Of a DNA stretch of 64,000 nt, positions 28,001 to 35,693 are shown piece after piece. A program made the position numbers and the translations under genes. Source of the DNA: DYRB01 sp963802205. GTDB taxonomy: Bacteria > Pseudomonadota > Gammaproteobacteria > Chromatiales > Chromatiaceae. Numbering within the stretch: the first letter of the stretch is position 1; each line of letters opens with the position of its first letter. The notes under the pieces were generated by a model. That model did no database searches. It had not been told where the DNA came from and saw nothing but the letters and a program-made list of their open reading frames with translations. The DNA lies in contig CAWDHW010000021.1 of the NCBI GenBank assembly GCA_963802205.1, positions 13,188 through 77,187 on the forward strand, in the 5' to 3' direction.

Positions 28001-28594
28001 CCCCTGGTGTGGTGGCAAGGGTGGATGTGAGGATCAAGAACCCATCGGGCCAGTACTGGAACGGCTCTGCCTTCCAAGCGGCTGAGCTGTGGCTCAATGC
28101 CAGCGGAACGACCGCCTGGTCCTATGTCCTCCCCTGGGCGGGGCTGGCGGCCAATACGACCTACGAGTTGGCGGCCCAGGCGTACGATGACGCCGGCCTC
28201 CCCTCCAGCGACGCGAGCGTTAGCTTCACCAAGGCGGTTCCGGACACGACGAAGCCGACGGTCGCGATCACGTTCCCCAGTTCCAGCTACTATTCCGCAT
28301 CGTCCTTTGCCAGATGGCTGTAGCACCACCGCGGCCGATGTCTGCGGTACGGCGAGCGACGCCGGTGGCTTGGCGTCTGCGGAGGTCTCTATCCGTAACT
28401 CCTCCAGTCGGTATTGGAACGGGACCTCGTTCGCGGGTACGACGCAAGTCTGGCTGGCGGCCAGCTTGACCGGTGGGGCATGGAAGTACGGGTTCACCCC
28501 GCCGGCCACTGGCAGTTACACACTGTCGGCCCGGTCTAAGGACACCGCAGGGAACATCAGCAACACCGTTTCACGCACGTTCCGGCGATATTAG
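25051..28594 (+). pseudogene. Decayed gene for a large secreted multi-domain protein
   Basis: One ancestral reading of about 1180 codons can be followed through six frame changes (near 25,170; 25,950; 26,925; 27,520; 27,835; 28,310) and one in-frame TGA (26502-26504). It starts MSDTRFRPAASRNG with a signal peptide ending PTSAYG. The first 600 residues have repeated propeller-like segments (YAWSMRLFGGNLYVGT, RMYVATFGIPGNILYH). Then come cadherin/PKD-like blocks (NLPPTALVTPSVPFG, LVIDPTVVLADGHPICFDPD) and two Ig-like repeats, each with TYNSASN/YYSASS, CGTASD and YWNG. Five of the six shifts are +1, so some may be sequence errors. Confidence 0.75.
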
Positions 28595-28606
28595 ACCCGG
28601 AGCGCC

Positions 28607-28659
28607 GGGGCTGTGGGGTGCGGTTGGCTGGCAAGCCCGCCGCACCCTACAGTAGCCCC
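28607..28659. repeat. REP-like hairpin
   Basis: GGGGCTGTGGGGTGCGG (28607-28623) pairs with CCGCACCCTACAGTAGCCCC (28640-28659), allowing a small bulge. No U tract follows. It is similar in style to the inverted repeats near 29.0 and 32.3 kb. Confidence 0.5.
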
Positions 28660-28996
28660 GTGATGGCTACATCGAACCCTTCCTCACGATGAGTTCCCCC
28701 AGCGGGGGGACTTCACCCCAACGCGAGACACAGCATCCAGGGCCGTCGGGCGCGCCGGGCCTCATTCGTTGTTGGCGTTCATTGGCCCGCAGCCAGGCGG
28801 GCTCCTCGCTATGGATAGGCGACAACCGGATAAGCAGGGAGCTGTGCTGCACAGGGCCGCCCGATTGAGATCCTGCCTTGGGGTAATCTATTGAGTGTTG
28901 ATGCCCTTCCGCGCTCGGGCTTGGCCGGTCCTCCCCCCTTTGGAAGGCTATGTCTGCGTTTGGTGTTGGGCCCTTGCGCCGCAGGCCGCCCCGGAG

Positions 28997-29073
28997 GTGT
29001 AGGTCGGGCTTCAGCCCGACGGTGGTGCTCGGTGGATACTGCGATGCCCGGTCGGACTAAGTCCGACCTACAC
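28997..29073. repeat. REP/BIME-like inverted repeat
   Basis: GTGTAGGTCGGGCTTCAGCC with CGAC (28997-29020) is itself a hairpin and also pairs with GTCGGACTAAGTCCGACCTA plus CAC (29051-29073). Pairing extends imperfectly outward: TGTCTGCGTT at 28951 against AACGCAGACA at 29076-29085. This nested arrangement is typical of REP pairs. Confidence 0.6.
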
Positions 29074-29236
29074 CCAACGCAGACAGAGCCCTTTGGAAAG
29101 GGGGAGAAAGGTCTTCAGTTTGGGTCAACGCTTAACGTAGACATAGCCATAGATTTGGGTGGGATTGGTTGCGGGGAGGCTCTGTGCCAAACCCTAACTT
29201 CCCTGGCCGACTTTGGGGGGGGTTGGGGTATTTGGC

Positions 29237-29836
29237 TCATGCCTCCTCGGGCACCAGGCGTCGGTCCTGAATGACCAGTCGCCGTCCGCCGATGCGCGCT
29301 CGCTGCTCCGGGTCGTGGCTGACCCAGAGGATCGCGGCGCCATGTTCGATCCGATAGGTATCCACCAGTGCCTCCACCCGGTCGCGGTTGGGTGGGTCCA
29401 GGTTGGCGGTGGCCTCATCCAGCAACAGGGCGGCGGGGCGGTTGGCGAGGACACGCGCCAGGGCCAGGCGTTGGCGCTCGCCGGTGGAGAGGCGGGCGAT
29501 GGCCCAGTCCAGGGTCTCGGGGCCGAAGCCGAGATCCGCCAGAAGGGCCTCGGACCCCTCGGGGAGGTGTTCGCGAACCCGATCTGCCCACCAATGGGCC
29601 TCCGCCGGGAGCAGGGCAACCCGGCGGCGCCATTGGGGGGCGGGGAGGCCGGAGCGGGGGACCTGATCGAGCCAGACCTCCCCGGGGCAGGGGTCGAGAT
29701 CGGCGATGGCGCGCAGAAGCAGGCTCTTGCCGGACCCCGAGGGCCCGGAGAGAAAGACCCGTTCCCCGGTGGCCAGGGTCAGGTCGATGGGGTTCAGACC
29801 CAGGGGGGCGACGCCTTGCAGACGTAGGCTGGCCAT
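29237..29836 (-). CDS. fetA: Iron-export ABC ATPase FetA
   Basis: About 199 residues from MASLRLQGVAPLG; a GTG at 29878 would add 14. Walker A is GPSGSGKS, the signature is LSTGERQRLALARVL, Walker B is ALLLDEATANLD, and the C-terminal GAAILWVSHDPEQ matches the FetA pattern (IAVLWVTHDKDE in E. coli). It should work with FetB, whose gene lies 14.3 kb away on the same strand. Its last codons GAGGAGGCATGA contain the ATGA that would form the usual overlap with fetB. Confidence 0.82.
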   Translation of the reverse strand: MASLRLQGVAPLGLNPIDLTLATGERVFLSGPSGSGKSLLLRAIADLDPCPGEVWLDQVPRSGLPAPQWRRRVALLPAEAHWWADRVREHLPEGSEALLADLGFGPETLDWAIARLSTGERQRLALARVLANRPAALLLDEATANLDPPNRDRVEALVDTYRIEHGAAILWVSHDPEQRARIGGRRLVIQDRRLVPEEA

Positions 29837-29967
29837 CAGTGGTGCGGTACCGGTGTTGGCGACCGGCGCCGCCGCCACCCTATCCGAAAGGGGGGCGAGG
29901 TCGCCCGGCGAGATTCATGCTGTTGCCCAGACGGCCTGAGGGGGCAGGGAGAGGTTGGGCCCCGGCC

Positions 29968-30348
29968 TCAGGCGGCTTGGGCTGGTATGGCGTCGCCGGT
30001 GCGCAGGACGCAGTTGTGCTGGTCGAGATAGACCAGGCTCGGACTGAAGGCGTCGGCCTCGGCCTCGTCCATGGCGGCGAAGGCGCAGATGATGACGCGG
30101 TCGCCCGGGGCGGCCTTGTGGGCGGCGGCGCCATTGACGGAAATGACCCGGGAGCCGGCCTCGGCGCGGATGGCATAGGTCGTGAAGCGCTCGCCGTTGG
30201 TGACGTTGTAGATCTGGATCTGCTCGTACTCGCGGATCCCGGCGAGACGCAGGAGGTGCTCGTCGATGGCGCACGAGCCCTCGTAGTCCAGCTCGGAATG
30301 GGTCACGCAAGCGCGGTGCAGCTTGCACTTGAGCAATGTGAGTTGCAT
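29968..30348 (-). CDS. panD: Aspartate 1-decarboxylase PanD
   Basis: A 126-residue proenzyme that makes beta-alanine for pantothenate. The start MQLTLLKCKLHRACVTHSEL is the family N-terminus (start at 30348; upstream in-frame codons have no homology). The self-cleavage site is DYEGSCAID (Gly24-Ser25), where Ser becomes the pyruvoyl cofactor. panC and panB lie upstream on the same strand, so the pathway genes are clustered as panB-panC-panD. Confidence 0.96.
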   Translation of the reverse strand: MQLTLLKCKLHRACVTHSELDYEGSCAIDEHLLRLAGIREYEQIQIYNVTNGERFTTYAIRAEAGSRVISVNGAAAHKAAPGDRVIICAFAAMDEAEADAFSPSLVYLDQHNCVLRTGDAIPAQAA

Positions 30349-30506
30349 CGCCAACCACCTCTGGTGGACTCGGGGTCCAACGCCTGAAATTGCTAGATGG
30401 GGTGCATTATTACAAAAAAGGTGCGTGCCCGCGCCAATCTTTTGTTGCGGTGCACAAAATCCCGTTTTTCCACTGGGCCGTCGCGCGGCCCTATGGGCGG
30501 GCAAGC

Positions 30507-31403
30507 CTAATGGGTTCCTCCGCTGAGGTCTATGCGGGCCTCCCCGGGGGTCACGTCGGGCCGTGTGACGCGCAGGTTGTCGATGAGGCGGGCACGCCCA
30601 AGCCAGGCCGCGGCGAGGATGACCAGTTCGTGATCAGTGGGGCCGACCTCGTCCAAGTCAAGTGCCCGTCGCACGGCGACATAGTCCGGCCTGAGCCCTG
30701 CCTGCGACAACGCCTGGACCGCGGCGGCCTCCACGGCCTGCGGCGTGGCCCGTGCGCGCAGCGCCGTGGCGGCCTCTTGCAGGCTGCGCTGGACCGCCGG
30801 GGCGATGGCGCGTTCCTCCGGGCTCAGGTAGCCGTTGCGCGAACTCATGGCCAGCCCGTCGGGCTCGCGCACCGTGGGCACACCCAGGATGCTCACCGGC
30901 AGGCACAGGTCCTCGGTCATGCGCCGGATGACCAGCAGCTGCTGGAAGTCTTTTTCCCCGAAGACCGCCAGGTCCGGCTGGACCATGTTGAAGAGCTTGC
31001 AGACAACGGTTGCCACGCCGACGAAATGCCCCGGCCGGCTGGCCCCGCACAGGATGTCCGAGATCCCGGGGACCTCCACCCGGGTCTGCTCCGCTGGCGG
31101 GCGCGGATAGACCGTGGCCACGGTCGGTGCGAACAGCAGGTCCGTCCCTTCGGCCTCCAGTTGGGCCCGGTCCTGTTCAGGGGTATGCGGATAGGCGGCC
31201 AGGTCCTCCTGGGGGCCGAACTGCATGGGGTTGACGAAGATACTGACGACGGTGCGCTGGGCATAGGCCCTGGCCTCCTGGACCAACCGCAGGTGGCCGC
31301 GGTGGAGGTTGCCCATGGTGGGGACCAAAGCGATGCGCTCGCCGGCGTCCCGCCAGGCGCGCACGCGGCGCCTCAACTCGGTCAGGTCTTCAATCAGCTC
31401 CAT
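30507..31403 (-). CDS. panC: Pantothenate synthetase PanC
   Basis: A 298-residue enzyme joining pantoate and beta-alanine with ATP. The start MELIEDLTELRRRV is placed at 31403; a longer open frame upstream is only a shadow of panB. Motifs: PTMGNLHRGHLRLV (HxGH nucleotide site), SIFVNPMQFGPQEDL and VFGEKDFQQL. It lies 50 bases after panB and 158 before panD. Confidence 0.96.
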   Translation of the reverse strand: MELIEDLTELRRRVRAWRDAGERIALVPTMGNLHRGHLRLVQEARAYAQRTVVSIFVNPMQFGPQEDLAAYPHTPEQDRAQLEAEGTDLLFAPTVATVYPRPPAEQTRVEVPGISDILCGASRPGHFVGVATVVCKLFNMVQPDLAVFGEKDFQQLLVIRRMTEDLCLPVSILGVPTVREPDGLAMSSRNGYLSPEERAIAPAVQRSLQEAATALRARATPQAVEAAAVQALSQAGLRPDYVAVRRALDLDEVGPTDHELVILAAAWLGRARLIDNLRVTRPDVTPGEARIDLSGGTH

Positions 31404-31453
31404 GGGGTTGCTCCCTGGGTGGCGCGTGAACGATGGCGGTGGCGCGGCCGTAC

Positions 31454-32260
31454 TCAGACCGGGGTCTGTTCGGGACCGGGGAAGGTCCCGGCCTTGACCT
31501 CCTGCACATAGGCCGCCAGGGCGCCGGCCACGCCGTCGGTGCGCCCGGCGAGGAAGTCCTTGCTGAAACTGGGTGGGCGGTCGGTATTGAGCCCGAGGCT
31601 GTCGTGCAGGACCAGGACCTGGCCGTCGCAGCCCGCCCCGGCGCCGATGCCGATCACCGGGATGGCCAGGGACGCCCGGATCTCCGCGGCCAGGGCCGCC
31701 GGGACGCACTCCAGGACCAGGAGCGCCGCCCCCGCGCCCTGCAGGGCCAGGGCGTCGTCGCGAATGGCCCTGGCCCCGGCGGTGTCGCGCCCCTGAAAGC
31801 GGTAGCCGCCGAGCTTGTGCACCGATTGGGGCAGCAGCCCCAGGTGCCCGCACACCGGCACCCCCTGGGCGCTGAGGGCGGCGACTGTCTCGACAAGGGC
31901 AGCGCCACCCTCCAGTTTGACCATGTGGACGCCGCCCTCCTGCATCAGGCGCCCAGCCGTGGCCAGGGCGCGCTCGGGGGTGGAATAGGTCAGGAAGGGC
32001 ATGTCGCCGATCAACAAGGCGCGCTCGCGCCGTCGGGCGACGCAGGCGCAGTGGTAGACCATCTGATCCAGGGTCACCGGGACCGTTGTCTCCTGGCCCT
32101 GCAGGACCATGCCGAGCGAGTCCCCCACCAGCAGCACATCCACACCGGCGCGCTCCAACAGGCGGGTGAAGGTGGCGTCGTAGCAGGTCAGGCAGGCGAT
32201 GCGCTCCCCGCGCCCCTTCATGGACGCGAGGGTGGAGACGGTGACCCTGGGGCTTGGCAT
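31454..32260 (-). CDS. panB: 3-methyl-2-oxobutanoate hydroxymethyltransferase PanB
   Basis: A 268-residue TIM-barrel enzyme making ketopantoate. The start at 32260 (MPSPRVTVSTLASMKGRGER) matches the family. Motifs: ACLTCYDATF, LLVGDSLGMVLQG (metal-binding Asp) and GVHMVKLEGG. It is the first gene of panB-panC-panD. Confidence 0.96.
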   Translation of the reverse strand: MPSPRVTVSTLASMKGRGERIACLTCYDATFTRLLERAGVDVLLVGDSLGMVLQGQETTVPVTLDQMVYHCACVARRRERALLIGDMPFLTYSTPERALATAGRLMQEGGVHMVKLEGGAALVETVAALSAQGVPVCGHLGLLPQSVHKLGGYRFQGRDTAGARAIRDDALALQGAGAALLVLECVPAALAAEIRASLAIPVIGIGAGAGCDGQVLVLHDSLGLNTDRPPSFSKDFLAGRTDGVAGALAAYVQEVKAGTFPGPEQTPV

Positions 32261-32274
32261 GGGCGGCTCCGCGT

Positions 32275-32389
32275 GTAGGGTGGATAAGGCGTGTGGCAGG
32301 GTGTCTCGGCTGTCAACGATCGTCTTGTCGCGCCGCATCCACCCCGGATGCCTCAGCATGGTGGATGCGCTGTGCTTATCCACCCTACG
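32275..32389. repeat. Inverted repeat between folK and panB
   Basis: GTAGGGTGGATAAG (32275-32288) and CTTATCCACCCTAC (32376-32389) are perfect 14-bp arms. Inside, CGCATCCACC (32334-32343) pairs with GGTGGATGCG (32361-32370). The outer right arm overlaps the end of folK by five bases. It resembles repetitive extragenic elements common in this group; no U tract is present. Confidence 0.65.
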
Positions 32390-32909
32390 GGAGATCGGGG
32401 AGACGGCGAACGCCGTCCCGGGGACAGGCACGCAGCAGGTTGGACAAGACGCCCTGGCCGGGGATCTCCAGGTCCGCCGGGGCCAGATCCGCCAGGGGGA
32501 TCAGGACAAAGGCGCGATGGCGGATCTGCGGATGGGGCAGGTGCAGCCCGGGTAGGTCGAGCCAAGTCTTGCCGTGCAGCAGCAGGTCCAGGTCCAGCGT
32601 GCGCGGGCCCCACCGCGTGCCGTCCCGCCTACGGCCCTGGGTCGCCTCGATGCCGAGCAGGGCGGCCAGGAGGTCCGCTGGGGTCAGGCGGGTCTCCAGG
32701 TGGGCCACGGCGTTGACGTAGTCCGGCTGGTCCTGGGGTCCGACCGGGGCCGTGGCGTAGAGCGGCGAGGTGGCGACGAGGCGCGTGGCGGGCAGGGCGT
32801 CCAGTGCGGCCAGGGCCCGGCGTACCTGGGCCTGGGGGTCGTCCAGGTTGCTGCCGAGGCCGACATAGGCCACGGCTGGCGCCGAGGCCAAGGCCCCGTC
32901 ACTCGCCAT
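32385..32909 (-). CDS. folK: 2-amino-4-hydroxy-6-hydroxymethyldihydropteridine pyrophosphokinase FolK
   Basis: About 174 residues. AYVGLGSNLDDP at the N-terminus and WGPRTLDLDLLLHGK carry the HPPK signature with the metal-binding Asp pair; LPHPQIRHRAFVLIPL completes it. The enzyme activates the pterin for folate synthesis. It overlaps the end of pcnB by 11 bases when starting at 32909 (MASDGALAS); pcnB-folK is a common gammaproteobacterial pair. Confidence 0.94.
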   Translation of the reverse strand: MASDGALASAPAVAYVGLGSNLDDPQAQVRRALAALDALPATRLVATSPLYATAPVGPQDQPDYVNAVAHLETRLTPADLLAALLGIEATQGRRRDGTRWGPRTLDLDLLLHGKTWLDLPGLHLPHPQIRHRAFVLIPLADLAPADLEIPGQGVLSNLLRACPRDGVRRLPDLP

Positions 32910-34494
32910 CGCCGCCCCCGGCAGTCCCCGTCGTTGCCCCGGAGTTGCCACCCGGGCGCTTGCGCCGGCGGCGACGCCGCTTGGTGCCGCCCTCGATCAT
33001 GCGTGTGCGCTCCGAGCCGTTTGCCTCCTGGAAGCGGGTCCACCAGTCCGCCAGCTCGGTGTCTGCCTCGCCGGCGGCGGCGCGCAGGACCAGGAAGTCG
33101 TAGGCGGCGCGGAAACAGGGGTGGGTAACCAGCCGCGCAGGGCGGGTCCCCTGGCGCTGCTCCAGGCGCGGCTGCAACTCCCACAGATCGCGCATGGGCA
33201 GGGAGAAGCGCTTGGGGATGGTCACCCGGGACTGCTGGCGGGCGGCCACCTCGCTTCCGGCGAGCATCATGGCGTCGATGGGGTCGCGGCCGCCCGCCAT
33301 CAGCTCCTCATAGCGCCGGCGCACCGGCTCCCACAACAGGACGCCGAAGAGGAAGGCCGGGCTCACCGGGAGGCACTGCTCCACGCGGCCGTCGGTATTG
33401 GCCAGGCCGCGGGAGACGAAGGTCAGCGGGAAGTCGTGCTCCTCCCGGGTCAGACACGCCTCGGTGTCTGGAAACAGGTGGCCGAAGAGCCCGTAGTGAC
33501 GCAGCTTCTCGAAGGCATCCAGCGCGAATCCGGCCTGGAACAGCTTGAGCAACTCCTCGAACAGGCGGGCCGCGGCGACGTCCTCCAGCAGGTGCCCGAA
33601 CTCCACCAGGGGGCGCCCGCAACTCGGGTCTATGGCGAAACCGAGTTTGCAGGCGAAGCGCACCGCTCGCAGCATCCGCACCGGGTCCTCGCGGTACCGC
33701 CGCTCCGGATCGTCGCCGATGAGGCGCAGGCGCCCGGCACGCAGGTCCTCCATACCGCCGGTGTAGTCCAGAACGGAGAAATCGCCGATGTCGTAGTACA
33801 GGGCATTGATGGTGAAGTCGCGCCGCAGGGCATCCTCCTCGATGGTCCCATAGGAGTTGTCGCGCACGATCAGACCGTTCTCGATGCGGCGGTCGGCGTC
33901 GTCCATGTCCGGGTTCTGGCCGCGAAAGGTCGCCACCTCGATGATCTCGGCGCCGAAGTGGACATGGGCCAGGCGAAAGCGCCGCCCTATGATGCGACAG
34001 TTCCGGAAGACTCCACGCACCTCCTCGGGCTCGGCACTGGTGGCGATGTCGAAGTCCTTGGGCTCATGGCCGAGCAACAGGTCACGCACTCCACCGCCCA
34101 CCAGATGGGCCTGGAAGCCGGCCTGGCGCAGGCGATAGAGGACCTTCAGGGCATTGGGGCTGATGTTGGCCCGGGAGATGTTGTGCTCGGCCCGCGGCAC
34201 CACGCGCGGCAGTTCCGGACCGGCTGGCGGCAGGCTTGCAGGGCCCGCCTCCCGCCTGCGCCTTGGTTGGCGCTGTCTGCCTTGGGCCGGGGGCTTGGGT
34301 GGGGACTGGCCCGGGTCCGTCTCACCCCGGCGCGGTGCCCTGGGGGGCAGAGGGGCGGTTGGCGGGTTCCGCAGGTCGGTGGTCGACGGATCGGTCGCGA
34401 CCGCCTCGACGGGGACTGGCGCGGGGGCCGGGGTGCCCAACGCCAAGAGGCGGCGGCCGAGGGCGGCGATTCGCTGCTTGAGGGTTTGAGGCAT
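32899..34494 (-). CDS. pcnB: Poly(A) polymerase I PcnB
   Basis: A 531-residue nucleotidyltransferase adding 3' A tails that mark RNA for decay. The catalytic site is LVGGGVRDLLLGHEPKDFDIATSA, given here as two parts: GGGVRD and DFDIAT (about residues 131-152). The RRDFTINALYYD and DPVRMLRAVRFACKLGF segments follow. About 95 Pro/Arg-rich, low-complexity residues precede the catalytic domain, longer than usual. The basic C-terminal tail KRRRRRRKRPGG is typical. It is divergent from the tRNA-Glu gene. Confidence 0.94.
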   Translation of the reverse strand: MPQTLKQRIAALGRRLLALGTPAPAPVPVEAVATDPSTTDLRNPPTAPLPPRAPRRGETDPGQSPPKPPAQGRQRQPRRRREAGPASLPPAGPELPRVVPRAEHNISRANISPNALKVLYRLRQAGFQAHLVGGGVRDLLLGHEPKDFDIATSAEPEEVRGVFRNCRIIGRRFRLAHVHFGAEIIEVATFRGQNPDMDDADRRIENGLIVRDNSYGTIEEDALRRDFTINALYYDIGDFSVLDYTGGMEDLRAGRLRLIGDDPERRYREDPVRMLRAVRFACKLGFAIDPSCGRPLVEFGHLLEDVAAARLFEELLKLFQAGFALDAFEKLRHYGLFGHLFPDTEACLTREEHDFPLTFVSRGLANTDGRVEQCLPVSPAFLFGVLLWEPVRRRYEELMAGGRDPIDAMMLAGSEVAARQQSRVTIPKRFSLPMRDLWELQPRLEQRQGTRPARLVTHPCFRAAYDFLVLRAAAGEADTELADWWTRFQEANGSERTRMIEGGTKRRRRRRKRPGGNSGATTGTAGGGDGE

Positions 34495-34505
34495 CTGCGT
34501 ATAAT
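34478..34505 (+). promoter_or_regulatory. Promoter of tRNA-Glu
   Basis: TTGAGG (34478-34483) and a perfect TATAAT (34500-34505) are spaced by 16 bases, 23 bases before the mature tRNA end. The -35 lies inside the first codons of the divergent pcnB gene. Confidence 0.7.
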
Positions 34506-34528
34506 ACCGGCTTTCTCGATTTCGATCC

Positions 34529-34603
34529 GCTCCCTTCGTCTAGTGGTTAGGACGCTGGCCTCTCACGTCGGTAACAGGGGTTCAAATCCCCTAGGGAGCG
34601 CCA
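34529..34603 (+). tRNA. tRNA-Glu (anticodon CTC)
   Basis: A 75-base cloverleaf including an encoded CCA. The acceptor stem pairs GCTCCCT with AGGGAGC. The D arm contains AGTGGTTAGGA, the anticodon loop is CTCTCAC with CTC at 34562-34564, and the T loop is GGTTCAAATCC. It corresponds closely to gammaproteobacterial tRNA-Glu, but the C34 form is less common than TTC. A promoter precedes it and a terminator follows at once. Confidence 0.96.
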
Positions 34604-34611
34604 AATAAAGC

Positions 34612-34645
34612 AAAAGGGCCTGCATCCTCCGATGCAGGCCCTTTT
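34612..34645. terminator. Bidirectional intrinsic terminator
   Basis: A perfect 15-bp stem, AAAAGGGCCTGCATC (34612-34626) with GATGCAGGCCCTTTT (34631-34645), and loop CTCC. U tracts exist in both directions, serving tRNA-Glu on the plus strand and the DUF2934 gene on the minus strand. Confidence 0.92.
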
Positions 34646-34646
34646 C

Positions 34647-34910
34647 TTACTCGGCCCACAACCGCAGGGCATGGCGCAGCCCGACGCCCTCGTAGTCGGC
34701 GCGACTCACCCCTTGGCGGGCCATGGCGGCGAGCAGGCGCTCGATCTCGCTCTCGGCGGCGATCCAGTCGGCCTCGGCCCCGCCGGGGGCGAAGCCGCGG
34801 CGCTCGGCCAGGTAGTAGGCGGCCACGCAAACCATGGTGTGGCGTTCCTCGGGCGTTGGCGTCATGGGTGGGCCGGCCGGGTCGGGCCCTGCAATCTCAT
34901 CGTGCGACAT
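34647..34910 (-). CDS. DUF2934 family small protein
   Basis: An 87-residue protein. AAYYLAERRGFAPGGAEADW and IAAESEIERLL match the DUF2934 pattern (AY-LAE-RGF--G---DW--AE-E). The function is unknown; members are small and soluble. It ends just before the shared terminator. Confidence 0.75.
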   Translation of the reverse strand: MSHDEIAGPDPAGPPMTPTPEERHTMVCVAAYYLAERRGFAPGGAEADWIAAESEIERLLAAMARQGVSRADYEGVGLRHALRLWAE

Positions 34911-35111
34911 GGATGCTGACCCCTTTGGGCTGCGGCCGCTGCCACAGTCGGGGGATTATGCCACGCACCCCTTGGTCGGTTCCCCAGCCAGCCCCAAAGC
35001 GGCGCCGAACCCGCGCCTTTCGCACCGACCCGCGTTAACATGCGCGCCAATGCAGTGGCCGGCCCGGACGGGGATCGCGCCGCCGTGGCCAGCGCACCCG
35101 GGGGAACGCCT

Positions 35112-35693
35112 ATGATTGAGCACAGAACCAGCCTCTTCGATCGGCTGTCGAGCGCCGTTGCAGCCCTGCGCCGCCTGGTGGGGCGCGGTGCCCCGGGGGC
35201 CGAGGCCCCGACCGAGGCCGAGGCGGCCCCGCGGCCCAAGGCCCGGCGCACCCAGACCCGGCGGCCGGCCCCGCCAGGCCCAATCCAGGCGCCGACCCCG
35301 CCGCCCGCCGCCACCGAGCCCCAGTCGGCCTTGCAATTGCTCTCGCTGTTGCAGCAGAACGGACGCCTGATCGACTTCCTGATGGAGGACATTACGGCCT
35401 TCTCCGATGCCGAGGTGGGTGCCGCGGCGCGTCTGGTCCACCAGGGTTGCCGCCAGACCCTGGAGGAATGCCTGGCGGTTCGCCCGGTGCGTGAGGAGGC
35501 CGAAGGGGCGCGAGTGACGCTCAAGGCCGGCTTCGACGCCTCCTTGGTTCGGCTCACCGGCAATGTCGTAGGCGAGGCCCCCTTCACCGGGACCCTGATC
35601 CACCGCGGCTGGCAGGCCACCGCGGTGCGCATGCCCCAAGCGACGGCGGGCTATGACCTCAAGATCCTGACGGCAGCGGAGGTGGAGCTATGA
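35112..35693 (+). CDS. DUF2760 family protein
   Basis: About 193 residues. The N-terminal half is Ala/Pro-rich; the DUF2760 domain begins near SALQLLSLLQQNGRLIDFLM and runs to the end (YDLKILTAAEVEL). The start at 35112 (MIEHRTSL) is chosen; an upstream ATG at 35040 would add 24 residues without homology. Its stop overlaps the next gene by four bases (ATGA). DUF2760 is known mainly as the partner of an Hsp70-like protein, as here. Confidence 0.82.
   Translation: MIEHRTSLFDRLSSAVAALRRLVGRGAPGAEAPTEAEAAPRPKARRTQTRRPAPPGPIQAPTPPPAATEPQSALQLLSLLQQNGRLIDFLMEDITAFSDAEVGAAARLVHQGCRQTLEECLAVRPVREEAEGARVTLKAGFDASLVRLTGNVVGEAPFTGTLIHRGWQATAVRMPQATAGYDLKILTAAEVEL

Larger units (their letters stand above)
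14894..29236. mobile_element. Accessory island inserted between fetA and fetB
   Basis: The 14.3 kb between two genes that normally form one operon holds transposase remnants, a MITE, repeat arrays, a decayed gene and a lipid-type synthesis/export cluster. Its coding genes use visibly more A/T-ending codons than the flanks. TCAT occurs at both edges (14890-14893 and 29237-29240): on the minus strand it is the ATGA that would join the fetA stop and fetB start in an overlapping operon. No integrase or tRNA attachment site was found, so the insertion mechanism is unknown. Confidence 0.65.
28595..29236. other. Right edge of the island: REP-like repeats, no gene
   Basis: About 640 bases between the decayed secreted-protein gene and fetA. 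It contains the two inverted-repeat elements listed separately; no open frame looks real. Confidence 0.5.
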
